Positions 28,720-37,968 of a stretch of DNA of 48,438 bases are shown here, one piece after another (position 1 is the first letter of the stretch; each line of letters opens with the position of its first letter). A program made the translations under genes and the position numbers. This DNA is from Acaryochloris sp. IP29b_bin.137 (GTDB lineage Bacteria > Cyanobacteriota > Cyanobacteriia > Thermosynechococcales > Thermosynechococcaceae), in contig NZ_JANQOP010000122.1 of NCBI RefSeq assembly GCF_028285745.1, forward strand, positions 1 through 48,438, read 5' to 3'. Under the pieces are notes generated by a model, which saw nothing but the letters and a program-made list of their open reading frames with translations, was not told the DNA's origin and did not search any database.

Positions 28720-31700
28720 ATGGATATCTCTGTTTCAGGCTGGACGCCAGATACGTCACCTATTAATCCCTATCAGGTTGGGGGCAGCTTACCCGTTGAT
28801 ACTCGCACCTATGTGGTCCGGCAGGCCGATCGCGACTTGTATCAAGCCTTAAAAGCAGGTGAGTTTTGCTATGTGCTTACCGCTCGGCAGATGGGCAAGT
28901 CGAGTTTGCGCGTCCACACTATGAAGCGATTGACCGTGGAAGGGTTTGCCTGTGCCTCGATTGATGTCACCAAAATTGGCAGCCAAAATATTACGGCTGA
29001 GCAATGGTATGCCAGTTTAATTGGAGCATTAGTCAGCGAATTTAAGCTCGGGGATAAATTTCATTTGCGGTCTTGGTGGCGAGATCGCACCCTATTATCC
29101 CCCGCTCAACGCTTGACTGATTTTATTGAGCAGGTCCTGTTTGCCCATGTCCCCCAGAACATGGTTATCTTTATTGATGAAGTCGATAGTTTGCTCAGTC
29201 TGAGCTTTTCTGCTGATGACTTTTTTGCCCTGCTGCGGGCCCATTACAACAGCCGAGTAGATCGCGATGATTTTAAGCGACTTACCTTTGCCTTGTTCGG
29301 TGTTGCCACGCCTTCGCAGCTGATTCAAGACCAGCAGCGCACCCCTTTTAATATCGGCCGAGCCATTCGGCTGCAGGGTTTTCAAACCTCAGAAATTCGT
29401 CCCCTCACCTTGGGGTTGGGTGAGATCTCTGATTACCCAGAACGCTTGGTGAAAGCCGTTTTAGGTTGGACGAATGGTCAACCCTTTTTGACCCAAAAGC
29501 TGTGTAAGTTCTTAGCCACGGGTCCCACCATCCCCCCCGGTGAAGAAGCAAAAACCATTACCGAGCTAGTGCAGTCGCACATTCTCCATAGTTGGGAAGC
29601 TCAAGATGAACCGGAGCATCTCCGTACGATCCGCAATCGCCTGCTGCAAAACGAGAAACGGGCCGGACGGCTACTCGGCAGCTATCAGAAACTCTTAGAC
29701 CAACCCGACTGGCAAATCGGCATCCCCATCGATAACAGTGCAGAGCAGATGGAACTTCTGTTATCGGGATTGGTGATTCAGCAGCAGGGACAGCTTCATA
29801 TCCACAATCGCATCTATGCAGAAATTTTTGATCTGGCCTGGGTGGAACACCAATTAGCGCAATTGCGACCCTATGCCGCTGTGATGCAATCTTGGCTGCG
29901 TACTGGAGGACAAGATCCGTCGCGGCTGCTACGAGGACAAGCGTTACGGGAAGCCCTTGCTTGGTCAAATTCCAAGAGTTTAAGTGATCAAGACTACCAG
30001 TTTTTAAGTGCGAGCCAAAACGCCGATAAGCAAGCGGTTGAAGTTAGCCTCCAAACTGAACGGCAATCTAAAAAGGCGATTGAAGAAGCCAATGAAATTC
30101 TAACGGAAGCCCATCGGAAGGCCCGCCGGATTTTCAGAGTTGCGATCGCAGCTTTAGCACTCGTCTCCGGTATTTCCGTTTTGGCCATTGCAGTGGGGAT
30201 TCGCACCGGCCGAGATCTACAAGAATCGCAGCAAAGTCTTGGTTTGGAACAGGAAGGGGTGATTACCCTGCGGCAGTTTCCCACCAACCAACTCCAAGCC
30301 TTGCAATCTGCCATTGAGCTGGGCCAAAAACTGCAAGACTTGGTGCCTGCCAAACGCTCCTTGCAGGACTATCCCACCGTCAAACCCATTTTTGTACTGC
30401 AAAGTATTCTGGACAATATCTATGAAACCAACACCTGGCAGGGACACAAGGGGCGTATTTATAGCGGTTCGTTTAGTCTTGACGGCAAACAGCTGATCAC
30501 GGCAGGGAAAGATGGATATGTCCGAATTTGGTCTCAACAAGGTAAACAGCTACAAGAATTTCAAGCTAACCCGAAAGGCACCAAATTTGCTGCTTTCCTC
30601 AAAAATGACCAAGTTTTGACGATTTCCTTAACTGGGCAGCTTCAGTTTTGGGATGCTGAGGGTGATCTTAAGTCCACCCTGCCACAACCAATCGGCAAAT
30701 TGAGAAGTATTCGGTTTAGCCCAAGTCGTGACCAGTTCGCGACTGCTTCCACCAACGGTCAGGTCTATATCTGGGATCAAACTGGTCAGCGACTGGCTCA
30801 GTTCACGGCCAATCATCAAACGGTGAGTAGCTTAAGTTTTAGTTCTGATGGGCAGACCTTGATCACCGTAGGAACAGACGGCACCATGCAAGCTTGGACA
30901 CTATCTGGTCAGAAACTGAGTGAATGGAAAAGTCGAATTAATCCTAATCTAAAACTTAACAGCGTCAGCTTTTTAGCCAGTGCGCCCTCTACCCAAAGCT
31001 ACCAGAAGCAACGATTTGCCATGGTTGGTACGGATGGTCTGATTCGTCTTTGGAGTGCATCTAGTGCACAGCCTTTGAATGTGTGGCGGGGGAGTCAAAC
31101 CTCACTGTACCTCGTTGATGCCAGTCCCACCGGAGAAAAACTGGTGACACTGGGAGAAGACAGTACCATTCGAATTTGGGATTATGCAGGAAGAAAACTA
31201 GCGGAACTGAAAGGGCATTCCGGTCTAGTGAGTAGCGCTAGCTTCAGTCCTGACGGTAAGCGTCTACTGACCACTGGTAGAGATGGTAGTCTCCACTTGT
31301 GGGATCTCGCAGGTCAACAGCAATGGGCAGGAAAACATCAAAGTATTTGGAGTGTGGCGATCCATCCACAGCAAGATACCGTGGCGACAACCGGAAAAGA
31401 TGGGATGTTGCGGCTGTGGCAAACCAATGGAGACCTACTCTGGGAAAAACAAGCCCACGATAAGGGAAACGATGTAGTATTTAGCCCCGATCAAACACAA
31501 CTCGCAACCGCTGGAGAAGACGGCTACGTGCGCATGTGGGATTTGCAGGGCCGTCAACGGGAAGCACATCTCGTCGATAAAAAAGGCGTGTATGCCCTGA
31601 GTTATGCACCAGATGGTAAATTGCTGGCAGCAGCGGCTAACGATGGTAGCGTTCATCTGTGGGATTTTGCGTCCAGAGACCATCGACACTTTGAAGCATC

Positions 31701-32256
31701 TACCCAGCCGGTGTGGGCCATTCGGTTTAGCCCTGATGGCAAACAACTGGTGACGGCTGGCAAAGACGGACAAATTAAAGTCTGGACGCCTTTGGGCAAG
31801 GTATTGAGCCAATTTGATGCCCAGCAAGGTTGGCTGAGCGATGTTCGTTTTAGCCCTGATGGCAAACAGCTAGTGACGGCTGGCAAAGCAGGCACTGTTA
31901 AATTTTGGTCTATCCAGGGCCAATTGCTGCACCAGTTTCAGAGTCATCCCAATGATATTCTTCGCCTAGTGCTCAGTCAGGATGGCCAGCGCCTCGCAAC
32001 CGCAGGTCAAGATGGCATCGTCAAAATTTGGACCTTCACAGGGCAACAATTAGCAGAATTCATGGGACATCAAGGGGCTGTATATAGTCTGCAATTTGCA
32101 GCGGATAGCCAGTCTTTAATGACAGTCGGCAAAGATGACGTTGTTCGGATTTGGCAAACCGGCACTCTTGCTCAACTGTTACATCGCGGCTGTCAATGGC
32201 TCCAGACTTATCAACAGCGACATCCTGATGCTACTAATGCTTGTCCTCAACGTTAA
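28720..32256 (+). CDS. AAA_35-like ATPase - transmembrane - WD40 repeat protein
   Basis: I start at ATG 28720; a TTG two codons earlier is also open. The product is 1178 residues. It has an ATPase domain with TARQMGKSS (Walker A) at about 54-62 and [11 protein letters not shown] near 149. A single membrane helix (about 470-495, [20 protein letters not shown]) is followed by 14 WD40 repeats from about 573, and a GCQWLQTY tail. The ATPase is related in motif to that of the upstream gene. One would expect a membrane-tethered STAND-like sensor whose propellers lie on one side of the membrane and whose ATPase lies on the other, unless the helix is only a hydrophobic linker. It is very like the WD40 protein at 196-4116 in its back half, although the ATPase front ends differ. 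Confidence 0.9.
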   Translation: MDISVSGWTPDTSPINPYQVGGSLPVDTRTYVVRQADRDLYQALKAGEFCYVLTARQMGKSSLRVHTMKRLTVEGFACASIDVTKIGSQNITAEQWYASLIGALVSEFKLGDKFHLRSWWRDRTLLSPAQRLTDFIEQVLFAHVPQNMVIFIDEVDSLLSLSFSADDFFALLRAHYNSRVDRDDFKRLTFALFGVATPSQLIQDQQRTPFNIGRAIRLQGFQTSEIRPLTLGLGEISDYPERLVKAVLGWTNGQPFLTQKLCKFLATGPTIPPGEEAKTITELVQSHILHSWEAQDEPEHLRTIRNRLLQNEKRAGRLLGSYQKLLDQPDWQIGIPIDNSAEQMELLLSGLVIQQQGQLHIHNRIYAEIFDLAWVEHQLAQLRPYAAVMQSWLRTGGQDPSRLLRGQALREALAWSNSKSLSDQDYQFLSASQNADKQAVEVSLQTERQSKKAIEEANEILTEAHRKARRIFRVAIAALALVSGISVLAIAVGIRTGRDLQESQQSLGLEQEGVITLRQFPTNQLQALQSAIELGQKLQDLVPAKRSLQDYPTVKPIFVLQSILDNIYETNTWQGHKGRIYSGSFSLDGKQLITAGKDGYVRIWSQQGKQLQEFQANPKGTKFAAFLKNDQVLTISLTGQLQFWDAEGDLKSTLPQPIGKLRSIRFSPSRDQFATASTNGQVYIWDQTGQRLAQFTANHQTVSSLSFSSDGQTLITVGTDGTMQAWTLSGQKLSEWKSRINPNLKLNSVSFLASAPSTQSYQKQRFAMVGTDGLIRLWSASSAQPLNVWRGSQTSLYLVDASPTGEKLVTLGEDSTIRIWDYAGRKLAELKGHSGLVSSASFSPDGKRLLTTGRDGSLHLWDLAGQQQWAGKHQSIWSVAIHPQQDTVATTGKDGMLRLWQTNGDLLWEKQAHDKGNDVVFSPDQTQLATAGEDGYVRMWDLQGRQREAHLVDKKGVYALSYAPDGKLLAAAANDGSVHLWDFASRDHRHFEASTQPVWAIRFSPDGKQLVTAGKDGQIKVWTPLGKVLSQFDAQQGWLSDVRFSPDGKQLVTAGKAGTVKFWSIQGQLLHQFQSHPNDILRLVLSQDGQRLATAGQDGIVKIWTFTGQQLAEFMGHQGAVYSLQFAADSQSLMTVGKDDVVRIWQTGTLAQLLHRGCQWLQTYQQRHPDATNACPQR
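31720..31893 (+). repeat. Near-identical tandem WD40 units
   Basis: Bases about 31721-31770 and 31845-31893, spaced 123 bases apart, are almost the same: both encode [14 protein letters not shown] with nearly the same codons. Spacing equals one 41-residue WD repeat. Other repeats in the gene are much more diverged at DNA level, so this pair looks recently duplicated or converted. Confidence 0.75.
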
Positions 32257-32432
32257 AATAAGCAGATAAGGGTTGCTTTGCATCCGAATGGTAGCTCAAT
32301 CACCGTATACCTCACTGGCCTGATCCAGTATGAGACGTTGTCAACTAATATGAAGTTAAATCAGCCCATAAACGTCACTGAGCGGAATCGTTTGCCAACC
32401 GTTTCCCTACCTATTCCGATCCGTTTGCCGGA

Positions 32433-33605
32433 ATGAAATCATCTTCCGAGCCCCCCATCGAACATCTACATTCTGTAGTCAAGTCAGATGCTTCACTACA
32501 GTTGTTGCTGTTTGTGGATAAGCGCACAACCGCTAAAGAGCAAATTCATCAAATCTCTCAATATTTAGAGACCCTAAAACCCGATTGTGATTTTGAACTG
32601 CATGTGGTTGAAGTGGCAGAACAGCCGTATTTGGTGGAGCATTACAAACTGGTTGCAACCCCTGCTTTAGTCAAAATTAGACCCGAACCTCGACATATTT
32701 TGGCGGGCAGCAATTTGGTCTCTCAGTTAGAAGAATCTTGGCCCTATTGGCAACATTCCCTATCTCCGAATGGGGTGTTTGAAGATCAAATTAGCCTAGA
32801 AGATCATTCAACCTCCTTTGCTGATGCGGCTCAACTGATGCAGCTCTCGGATCAAATGTTCCGTCTGCGACAAGAGAATGAAGCCTTACAGGATCAGCTC
32901 AAGTTCAAGGATCGCATGATTACGATGCTGGCCCATGATCTCCGTAATCCATTGACGGCAGCGACCATCGCTTTAGAGACTCTGACGGGACAATGGGATG
33001 ATGACAATGACATGATTCAAAATTTAGCGCCGGCTCTAATCCAGCGTTTGACGAAACATGCTTATGCCCAAACCCAGATCATTGAGCGCATGATCACCAA
33101 TCTTCTTGAAGCTTCGCAAGGCAATGAACCTGACCTTAAAATTCATCCTAAACAACTGGATTTAGGTGGACTCTGCCAAGAAATCGCCTTAAGGCTTCAG
33201 AATGCTCTTAAGGCGAAGTCCCAGTCACTTGAAAGCGATATTCCCCCAGATATCCCTAATGTCCATGCTGATGCAGATCAGGTTCAGCAGGTGATTCTCA
33301 ACTTGCTGGATAACGCCATGAAATATACGCCGGAGGGAGGGGCGATTACGCTGTCCGTTTTGCACCGCACGACGCAAAAAGTGCAGGTCAGCATTTGCGA
33401 TAATGGTTTAGGGATTCCCCAGGAAAAACAGCAATATATTTTTGATCACCAATATCGTCTGGACCGCGATCAAAAACAGGCAGGGTACGGCATGGGGCTA
33501 GCGCTGTGCAAGCGGATTGTGGGTAACCACTACGGAGAAATCTGGGTGGATTCTGCCCCCAATCACGGAAGCTGCTTTCATTTTACGTTGCCTGTCTATC
33601 GGTAA
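32433..33605 (+). CDS. sasA: Circadian output sensor kinase SasA
   Basis: The 390-residue protein has a KaiB-like thioredoxin-fold domain at about 20-110 (LQLLLFVDKRTT, VVEVAEQPYLVEHYKLVATPALV). A coiled linker leads to a histidine kinase: H-box MLAHDLRNPLTA (H168), N-box VILNLLDNAMKYT, and glycine boxes DNGLGIP and GYGMGLAL. SasA binds the KaiC hexamer at its N-terminus, autophosphorylates and passes phosphate to RpaA to drive circadian gene expression. It has normal length and no membrane helix. It is not next to kaiABC or rpaA here. Confidence 0.94.
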   Translation: MKSSSEPPIEHLHSVVKSDASLQLLLFVDKRTTAKEQIHQISQYLETLKPDCDFELHVVEVAEQPYLVEHYKLVATPALVKIRPEPRHILAGSNLVSQLEESWPYWQHSLSPNGVFEDQISLEDHSTSFADAAQLMQLSDQMFRLRQENEALQDQLKFKDRMITMLAHDLRNPLTAATIALETLTGQWDDDNDMIQNLAPALIQRLTKHAYAQTQIIERMITNLLEASQGNEPDLKIHPKQLDLGGLCQEIALRLQNALKAKSQSLESDIPPDIPNVHADADQVQQVILNLLDNAMKYTPEGGAITLSVLHRTTQKVQVSICDNGLGIPQEKQQYIFDHQYRLDRDQKQAGYGMGLALCKRIVGNHYGEIWVDSAPNHGSCFHFTLPVYR

Positions 33606-33650
33606 ATTGGATCCCTAAAAGACTATAAGGGCGTGAAAAAGCGATCCATT

Positions 33651-33667
33651 TTTACGATAGTTATAAA
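33651..33667 (+). promoter_or_regulatory. Possible HLR1-like site upstream of psaE
   Basis: TTTACGAT (33651-33658) and GTTATAAA (33660-33667) each match seven of eight bases of the HLR1 half-site consensus, the RpaB site found at light-regulated photosystem I promoters. Here the gap is one base instead of two. The overlapping TTATAAAATTTTATAG also offers -10-like boxes. It lies about 90 bases before the psaE ATG. Confidence 0.3.
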
Positions 33668-33756
33668 ATTTTATAGATTTTGGGATGGGAGTGCACCAAG
33701 ACCATAGTAGTCTGAGATCAATGCTTCGTTTGCAATTTCAATAAGGTAAAAGATTC

Positions 33757-34050
33757 ATGGTTCAACGCGGTTCTAAGGTTAGAATTCTCCGTCCGGAGTC
33801 TTACTGGTTTCGTGAAATCGGCACCGTCGCCTCCGTTGATCAAAGCGGTATTAAATATCCTGTGATTGTTCGTTTTGATACTTGTAACTACAACGGAATC
33901 AGCGGTACTGCTGCAGGTATCAACACCAATAACTTCGGGCTTCACGAACTCGAAGAGGTCGAGGCACCTAAAGGGGGTAAAAAGCCCGCAGCTAAGCCTG
34001 CCGCCGCAGCTCCTAAGGCAGAAGCGCCCAAAGCAGAAGGCGACAGCTAA
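33757..34050 (+). CDS. psaE: Photosystem I subunit IV (PsaE)
   Basis: PsaE is a small stromal-side subunit of photosystem I that helps dock ferredoxin and supports cyclic electron flow. The first 66 residues form the SH3-like core: [17 protein letters not shown], then [31 protein letters not shown]. After that comes a Lys/Ala/Pro-rich tail to residue 97, longer than the roughly 70-residue PsaE of many unicellular forms but seen in some cyanobacteria. The gene is monocistronic in appearance, 150 bases after sasA, with mutM following 40 bases later. Confidence 0.96.
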   Translation: MVQRGSKVRILRPESYWFREIGTVASVDQSGIKYPVIVRFDTCNYNGISGTAAGINTNNFGLHELEEVEAPKGGKKPAAKPAAAAPKAEAPKAEGDS

Positions 34051-34090
34051 CTTGCTTTCATGACAAGATATATCCCAACAGCTTGCTTGA

Positions 34091-34945
34091 ATGCCTGAGC
34101 TACCTGAAGTTGAAACTGTTCGGCTTGGCTTAGAAAAGGCAACCGTTGGGATGCAAGTTTTGGGTGGGGAAGTACTTTACCCTCGTACCATTGCCCACCC
34201 TCAATCTTCTCAAGCGTTTATCCAAGGGTTGCAACATGCGACCTTTTTGTTGTGGAAGCGTCGTGGAAAATATTTACTGAGCCAGCTATCTTTATCTGCT
34301 AATGGCCAGACTGGCTGGCTTGGGGTACATCTGCGCATGACAGGACAGCTGCTTTGGCTGACTCAAGATGTGCCTGTGCCGAAGCATACCCGCGTACGTC
34401 TATTTTTTGGCAATAATTGCGAACTTCGATTTGTAGATCAGCGAACTTTTGGTCAAATGTGGTGGGTGGCGCCGCAAGAAGATCCTCAAACGATTATCAG
34501 TGGCCTGCAAAAGTTAGGGCCAGAGCCATTTTCCGAGGAGTTCTCCTTAAAGTATTTCAGTAACTCCCTGCAAGGTCGTAAACGCTCAATTAAAAGTGCT
34601 TTGTTAGATCAGGCCTTGGTAGCGGGAGTCGGCAATATTTATGCGGATGAAGCTTTGTTTATGAGTGGGATTTCTCCCACGACGTTATGCCATCAACTGC
34701 GGGTTGAACAGGTGCAACGGCTGCGAACTGCGATTATCGACGTCTTGTCTACCAGTATTGGTGTAGGCGGTACTACCTTTAGTGACTTTAGAGATCTCAA
34801 AGGCGTGAACGGCAATTATGGAGGCATGGCTTGGGTATACGGACGCCACGGTCAGCCTTGTCGAACGTGCGGTCACACCATTGAGCGCATCAAACTTGTG
34901 GGCCGCTCGACTCATTTTTGCCCTCAGTGCCAGCCGGAAAGCTGA
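34091..34945 (+). CDS. mutM: Formamidopyrimidine-DNA glycosylase
   Basis: MutM (Fpg) excises 8-oxoguanine and ring-opened purines and nicks the abasic site. The 284-residue protein begins PELPEVETVR, so the catalytic Pro after Met removal and the adjacent Glu are intact. The conserved RRGKYLL lysine and the DQALVAGVGNIYADEALF helix-two-turn-helix are present. The C-terminal zinc finger is CRTCGHTIER then FCPQCQ. It follows psaE closely, and its stop is four bases from that of the convergent MoxR-type gene. Confidence 0.96.
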   Translation: MPELPEVETVRLGLEKATVGMQVLGGEVLYPRTIAHPQSSQAFIQGLQHATFLLWKRRGKYLLSQLSLSANGQTGWLGVHLRMTGQLLWLTQDVPVPKHTRVRLFFGNNCELRFVDQRTFGQMWWVAPQEDPQTIISGLQKLGPEPFSEEFSLKYFSNSLQGRKRSIKSALLDQALVAGVGNIYADEALFMSGISPTTLCHQLRVEQVQRLRTAIIDVLSTSIGVGGTTFSDFRDLKGVNGNYGGMAWVYGRHGQPCRTCGHTIERIKLVGRSTHFCPQCQPES

Positions 34946-34949
34946 GATG

Positions 34950-36068
34950 CTAGAGCACCTCGCGACTAGCTCGATATAGGTCGCTCCAGTTGTCTCGCTC
35001 TTTAACCACGGTTTCCAGGTATTCTTTCCAGACCACCTGATCTTGCACCGGATCTTTGACCACGGCCCCTACTAACCCAGATACTAAATCATGGGCTTGG
35101 AGGGAGCCATCGCCAAAATGGGCAGCCAGGGACAAGCCGCTATTGACCACGGAAATGGCCTCGGCTGTGCTCAAGGTGCCGCTGGGAGACTTGAGTTTGG
35201 TCTTGCCGTCTTCGGTTAGGCCATTGCGTAGCTCCCGAAAAATGGTGACCACTCGTCGAATTTCAGCTAGGGCTGGGGATTCTGCTGGGAGATCGAGGGC
35301 GGTCTTTAGGTTTTGAACCCGTTCTTGCACAATTTTGACTTCAGAGTCTGTATCGTCGGGTAAGGGCAGAATAACGGTATTGAAGCGACGTTTGAGAGCG
35401 CTAGACAGATCATTGACCCCTTTATCTCGATTATTAGCGGTGGCAATCACGTTGAATCCCTGCGTAGCCTGAATCTCTTCCCCCAGTTCAGGAATCGGTA
35501 ACGTTTTCTCCGATAGAACCGTAATCAATGTGTCTTGCACATCAGCGGGAATCCGAGTCAGTTCTTCAATTCGGGTAATTTTGCCCTGGCCCATGGACTG
35601 CATAAGGGGACTGGGCACGATCGCATCTAGGGAAGGACCTTCTGCCAGGAGCTTGGCATAATTCCAGCCATACCGAATCGCATCTTCACTGGTGCCTGCG
35701 GTGCCTTGGATCAGTAAGGTGGAATCCCCTGCGATCGCAGCAGCTAAATGTTCCGATACCCAAGATTTGGCAGTACCCGGAACCCCATACAGCAGGAGGG
35801 CGCGATCGGTTGTCAAGGTGGCAATCGCAATTTCCATTAAGCGTTGATTGCCAATATATTTGGCTGAGACTTCAAATCCGTTGTCTAAGGTGCCGCCCAG
35901 TAAATAGGTAGAGACGGCCCATGGAGAAAGTTGCCAGTTCGCCGGGCGTTGACGAGTGTCGGCTTTGCGAAGTTCTTCGAGTTCTGCTGCAAACTGTTGT
36001 TCAGCATGTTGCCGGAGGATGGCCGTCTGCTCAGCTGTGGTTGACCGTTTTTTTGTCTTGGCAGCCAT
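34950..36068 (-). CDS. MoxR-type AAA+ ATPase
   Basis: I start at MAAKTKKRST (36068); a TTG four codons upstream extends the frame but is less likely. The 372-residue ATPase has Walker A GVPGTAKS (95-102), Walker B ITRIEEL near 164-170, sensor segment NVIATANNRD (206-215) and RRF near 227-229 as a likely arginine-finger region. Such AAA_5/MoxR proteins remodel partner proteins, often with a VWA-domain partner for metal insertion or complex maturation. No VWA gene is adjacent in this window, so the partner is unknown. Cytoplasmic, with no membrane segment. Confidence 0.88.
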   Translation of the reverse strand: MAAKTKKRSTTAEQTAILRQHAEQQFAAELEELRKADTRQRPANWQLSPWAVSTYLLGGTLDNGFEVSAKYIGNQRLMEIAIATLTTDRALLLYGVPGTAKSWVSEHLAAAIAGDSTLLIQGTAGTSEDAIRYGWNYAKLLAEGPSLDAIVPSPLMQSMGQGKITRIEELTRIPADVQDTLITVLSEKTLPIPELGEEIQATQGFNVIATANNRDKGVNDLSSALKRRFNTVILPLPDDTDSEVKIVQERVQNLKTALDLPAESPALAEIRRVVTIFRELRNGLTEDGKTKLKSPSGTLSTAEAISVVNSGLSLAAHFGDGSLQAHDLVSGLVGAVVKDPVQDQVVWKEYLETVVKERDNWSDLYRASREVL

Positions 36069-36113
36069 AGTACATCGCAAAATATCAAAGTCAATTATCG
36101 GATATTTCGTGGC

Positions 36114-36294
36114 TCAAGAACGGGTTGTGAGCGTGATTATTGGGATAGGAGCAACCTGACGAGGCTGATCTGATTCACGCACAACGCCTTTGGATGGGTC
36201 GTTGAGTTGTTGATAAAAATCATAGAGCTGTTGGGACTAAAGCCATTCTTGATAACAATCGCGACAGTCAACATAGGCTGGCTTTCAAGTTGAA
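36114..36294 (-). pseudogene. Possible relic upstream of the MoxR-type gene
   Basis: In one minus-strand frame about 60 codons are open except for a TAG at 36237-36239. The first part carries AYVDCRDCYQEWL and the part after the stop carries SQQLYDFYQQLNDPSKGVV, ending in a TGA at 36114. The composition looks coding, and the CxxC pair suggests a once-folded domain. It sits immediately upstream of the MoxR-type gene. No family is recognised, and it may be chance. Confidence 0.22.
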
Positions 36295-36592
36295 AAACTT
36301 ATCATGTCCCTTATGACATTTATACGTGGTGCGCAAAATTTAGCTTAAGCCAATCTGGACAGCGGTTTGGACACCTTGGCTAGATCAGAAAAAGGTTAGG
36401 AGGTGATCTCGATAGCTCTAGTAACGATTTCAACCCGCCCCGTTTAGATCTACAATGCCTGCATTCCCAAAGCTGCGAAAACCTGAGCGGCTTTCACTTA
36501 GGGACTAGTGACTCTGACAATTCAGATTTAATGACCCATTTCTCGAATCCCACCGATAGCAAGGAGGTTCTTCCCTGTTGTTGATTGGGTGA

Positions 36593-36619
36593 CCTCAGTT
36601 TATCTGAGGCGAGTTTTTT
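36593..36619 (+). terminator. Terminator-like hairpin in the leader of the small membrane gene
   Basis: CCTCAG and CTGAGG (36593-36598, 36604-36609) enclose a five-base loop and lead after four bases into a run of six T. It ends 47 bases before the ATG at 36666. Upstream (36295-36592) I see no gene, so it could end an unrecognised small RNA or act as a transcription attenuator. Confidence 0.55.
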
Positions 36620-36665
36620 ATATCCCTTTTATTTCAACTATTCTCAATAAGACAAGGAGAGATTT

Positions 36666-36773
36666 ATGCCTGTTTCAAAAGATGGAGTATTGGTTCTGGG
36701 TGCTGTAATTGGGGCTGCTTCTCTGATTGCCTATGTGGTGTACAGCGTCATGGCGGCACAAGCCAGCTTTTAA
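36666..36773 (+). CDS. 35-residue single-helix membrane protein
   Basis: This small gene is easy to miss. An excellent ribosome site, AAGGAGA at 36654-36660, precedes ATG 36666. The product runs MPVSKDGVLVLGAVIG to a TAA at 36771 and has one hydrophobic helix from about 7 to 30 with short hydrophilic ends. A strong terminator follows 19 bases after the stop. The size and style match low-molecular-weight photosynthetic subunits such as those of photosystem I, photosystem II, b6f or NDH-1. The sequence does not match the textbook PsaI, PsaJ, PsaM, PetG, PetL, PetN, PsbK, PsbT or PsbX patterns that I know. If the host is Acaryochloris, the lineage-specific photosystem I subunit Psa27 is one hypothesis. 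I assign no function. Confidence 0.72.
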   Translation: MPVSKDGVLVLGAVIGAASLIAYVVYSVMAAQASF

Positions 36774-36791
36774 CCTAATTCAAGCGTGGTG

Positions 36792-36826
36792 ACTCCCGTC
36801 AAGTATGGTCTTGACGGGAGTTTTTT
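36792..36826 (+). terminator. Factor-independent terminator
   Basis: ACTCCCGTCAAG (36792-36803) pairs perfectly with CTTGACGGGAGT (36810-36821) around a six-base loop, followed by a run of T to 36826. It ends the 35-residue membrane protein transcript and is the cleanest terminator in the window. Confidence 0.9.
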
Positions 36827-36911
36827 AGTTTGTTTCGGTCAATCTACTCGACGGATTTCTGGAGGATTTCAGCCATTCCACTGAATTCAAAAGTATTGCA
36901 AGAAACCTTTA

Positions 36912-37673
36912 TCAGCTAGCTTTTGGTTCCTTTGTTGCTGCATGTAAGAGAGGAGTTGCCAGTGTCCCTAGCACATTCAAAATAGCGAGGACAATAAATA
37001 GTCTCCAAGCCTGGTGTGGGAAATTCCCTAGAGCCATAATGTTACTAACTAGCACAACTGTAAATGTAGCGATTATGCTAAGAGTCAGATATCGCACGCT
37101 TTTTACAGTGGTATTAGCAGTATTTATTCTAAGCAGTAAAGCGCTATGGGCAAAAGCAATTGCGATAACAAGAAAAGAAAAGCGAAGCTGTATTGCTCCT
37201 CCTCCAAATTCTCCCAGATTTGACATCAGAGCCATATTCGTCATAAAAGCCCACAGTCCGCCTAGCATGGATATCATAATCCCTACTTGACCAAGTCCAC
37301 GATAGTGCGGATGATCCATGATGGTCGCGCAACACAACCCCGTCAAACTATACACACCGAAAGAGACCGTGGTCAGCAAGATAGTTCCTTGAGTGGTACC
37401 AAAACTGGATGTGAACAGTGAGTATATCGCGGTTAGAGCACCAAAGATTAAGCATGCTAACAGACTAATGAGAAAAATGCGTCGATAAATACCACCTTGA
37501 GATTGCTGAGATGCTGGCCTCCTAGAGCTGGGCTGGGGCGAATCTGAAATTCTGATAGCCTGGTGACGAGGGACTTGAACTACAGCAGCACAGTTCAGAC
37601 AAGTCATCGATTGCCCAGGTTGTTCTTGCTCTGTTTCGACTTTATGTCCGCAATACGTGCAATGAAAGGTCAT
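36912..37673 (-). CDS. Zinc-ribbon multi-pass membrane protein
   Basis: The 253-residue protein opens with a zinc ribbon, CTYCGH at the start and CLNC about 16 residues later, four Cys in all. A Ser/Pro-rich linker leads to about six or seven hydrophobic helices from residue 66 (for example FLISLLACLIFGALTAIYSL). The N-terminus is expected to be cytosolic. No transporter or enzyme motif is visible. I do not recognise a family; membrane sensing or scaffolding is conceivable. Confidence 0.68.
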   Translation of the reverse strand: MTFHCTYCGHKVETEQEQPGQSMTCLNCAAVVQVPRHQAIRISDSPQPSSRRPASQQSQGGIYRRIFLISLLACLIFGALTAIYSLFTSSFGTTQGTILLTTVSFGVYSLTGLCCATIMDHPHYRGLGQVGIMISMLGGLWAFMTNMALMSNLGEFGGGAIQLRFSFLVIAIAFAHSALLLRINTANTTVKSVRYLTLSIIATFTVVLVSNIMALGNFPHQAWRLFIVLAILNVLGTLATPLLHAATKEPKAS

Positions 37674-37968
37674 TGTGGCAGTCTCTTAGATGTTGTCATG
37701 ATGGCTTCACATGCAATCAGTACTTTAGATAACTATCTACAGACGCATCATTTCGTCTACAGGTTTGACTGATAGGATGATGAACCGATATCTCGCTACC
37801 ATCAGTTTTCCCTCATCCTTGGGAAAGTTGGGCGTTAGGATGAATCTCGACAGGTAAGTTAGCTATAGTTGATGCCAGCTACTGACCCCAGGCAGGAGAA
37901 CATAATGGGCACATCATCTAGGTAAATGCCTCTGAAACTGCTAGTCATAGCCATTCACTATAACTGTT

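Noticed and set aside
36520-36570. A CTCGAATCCC stretch resembling a tRNA T-arm
   Set aside because: No matching acceptor, D or anticodon stems around it.
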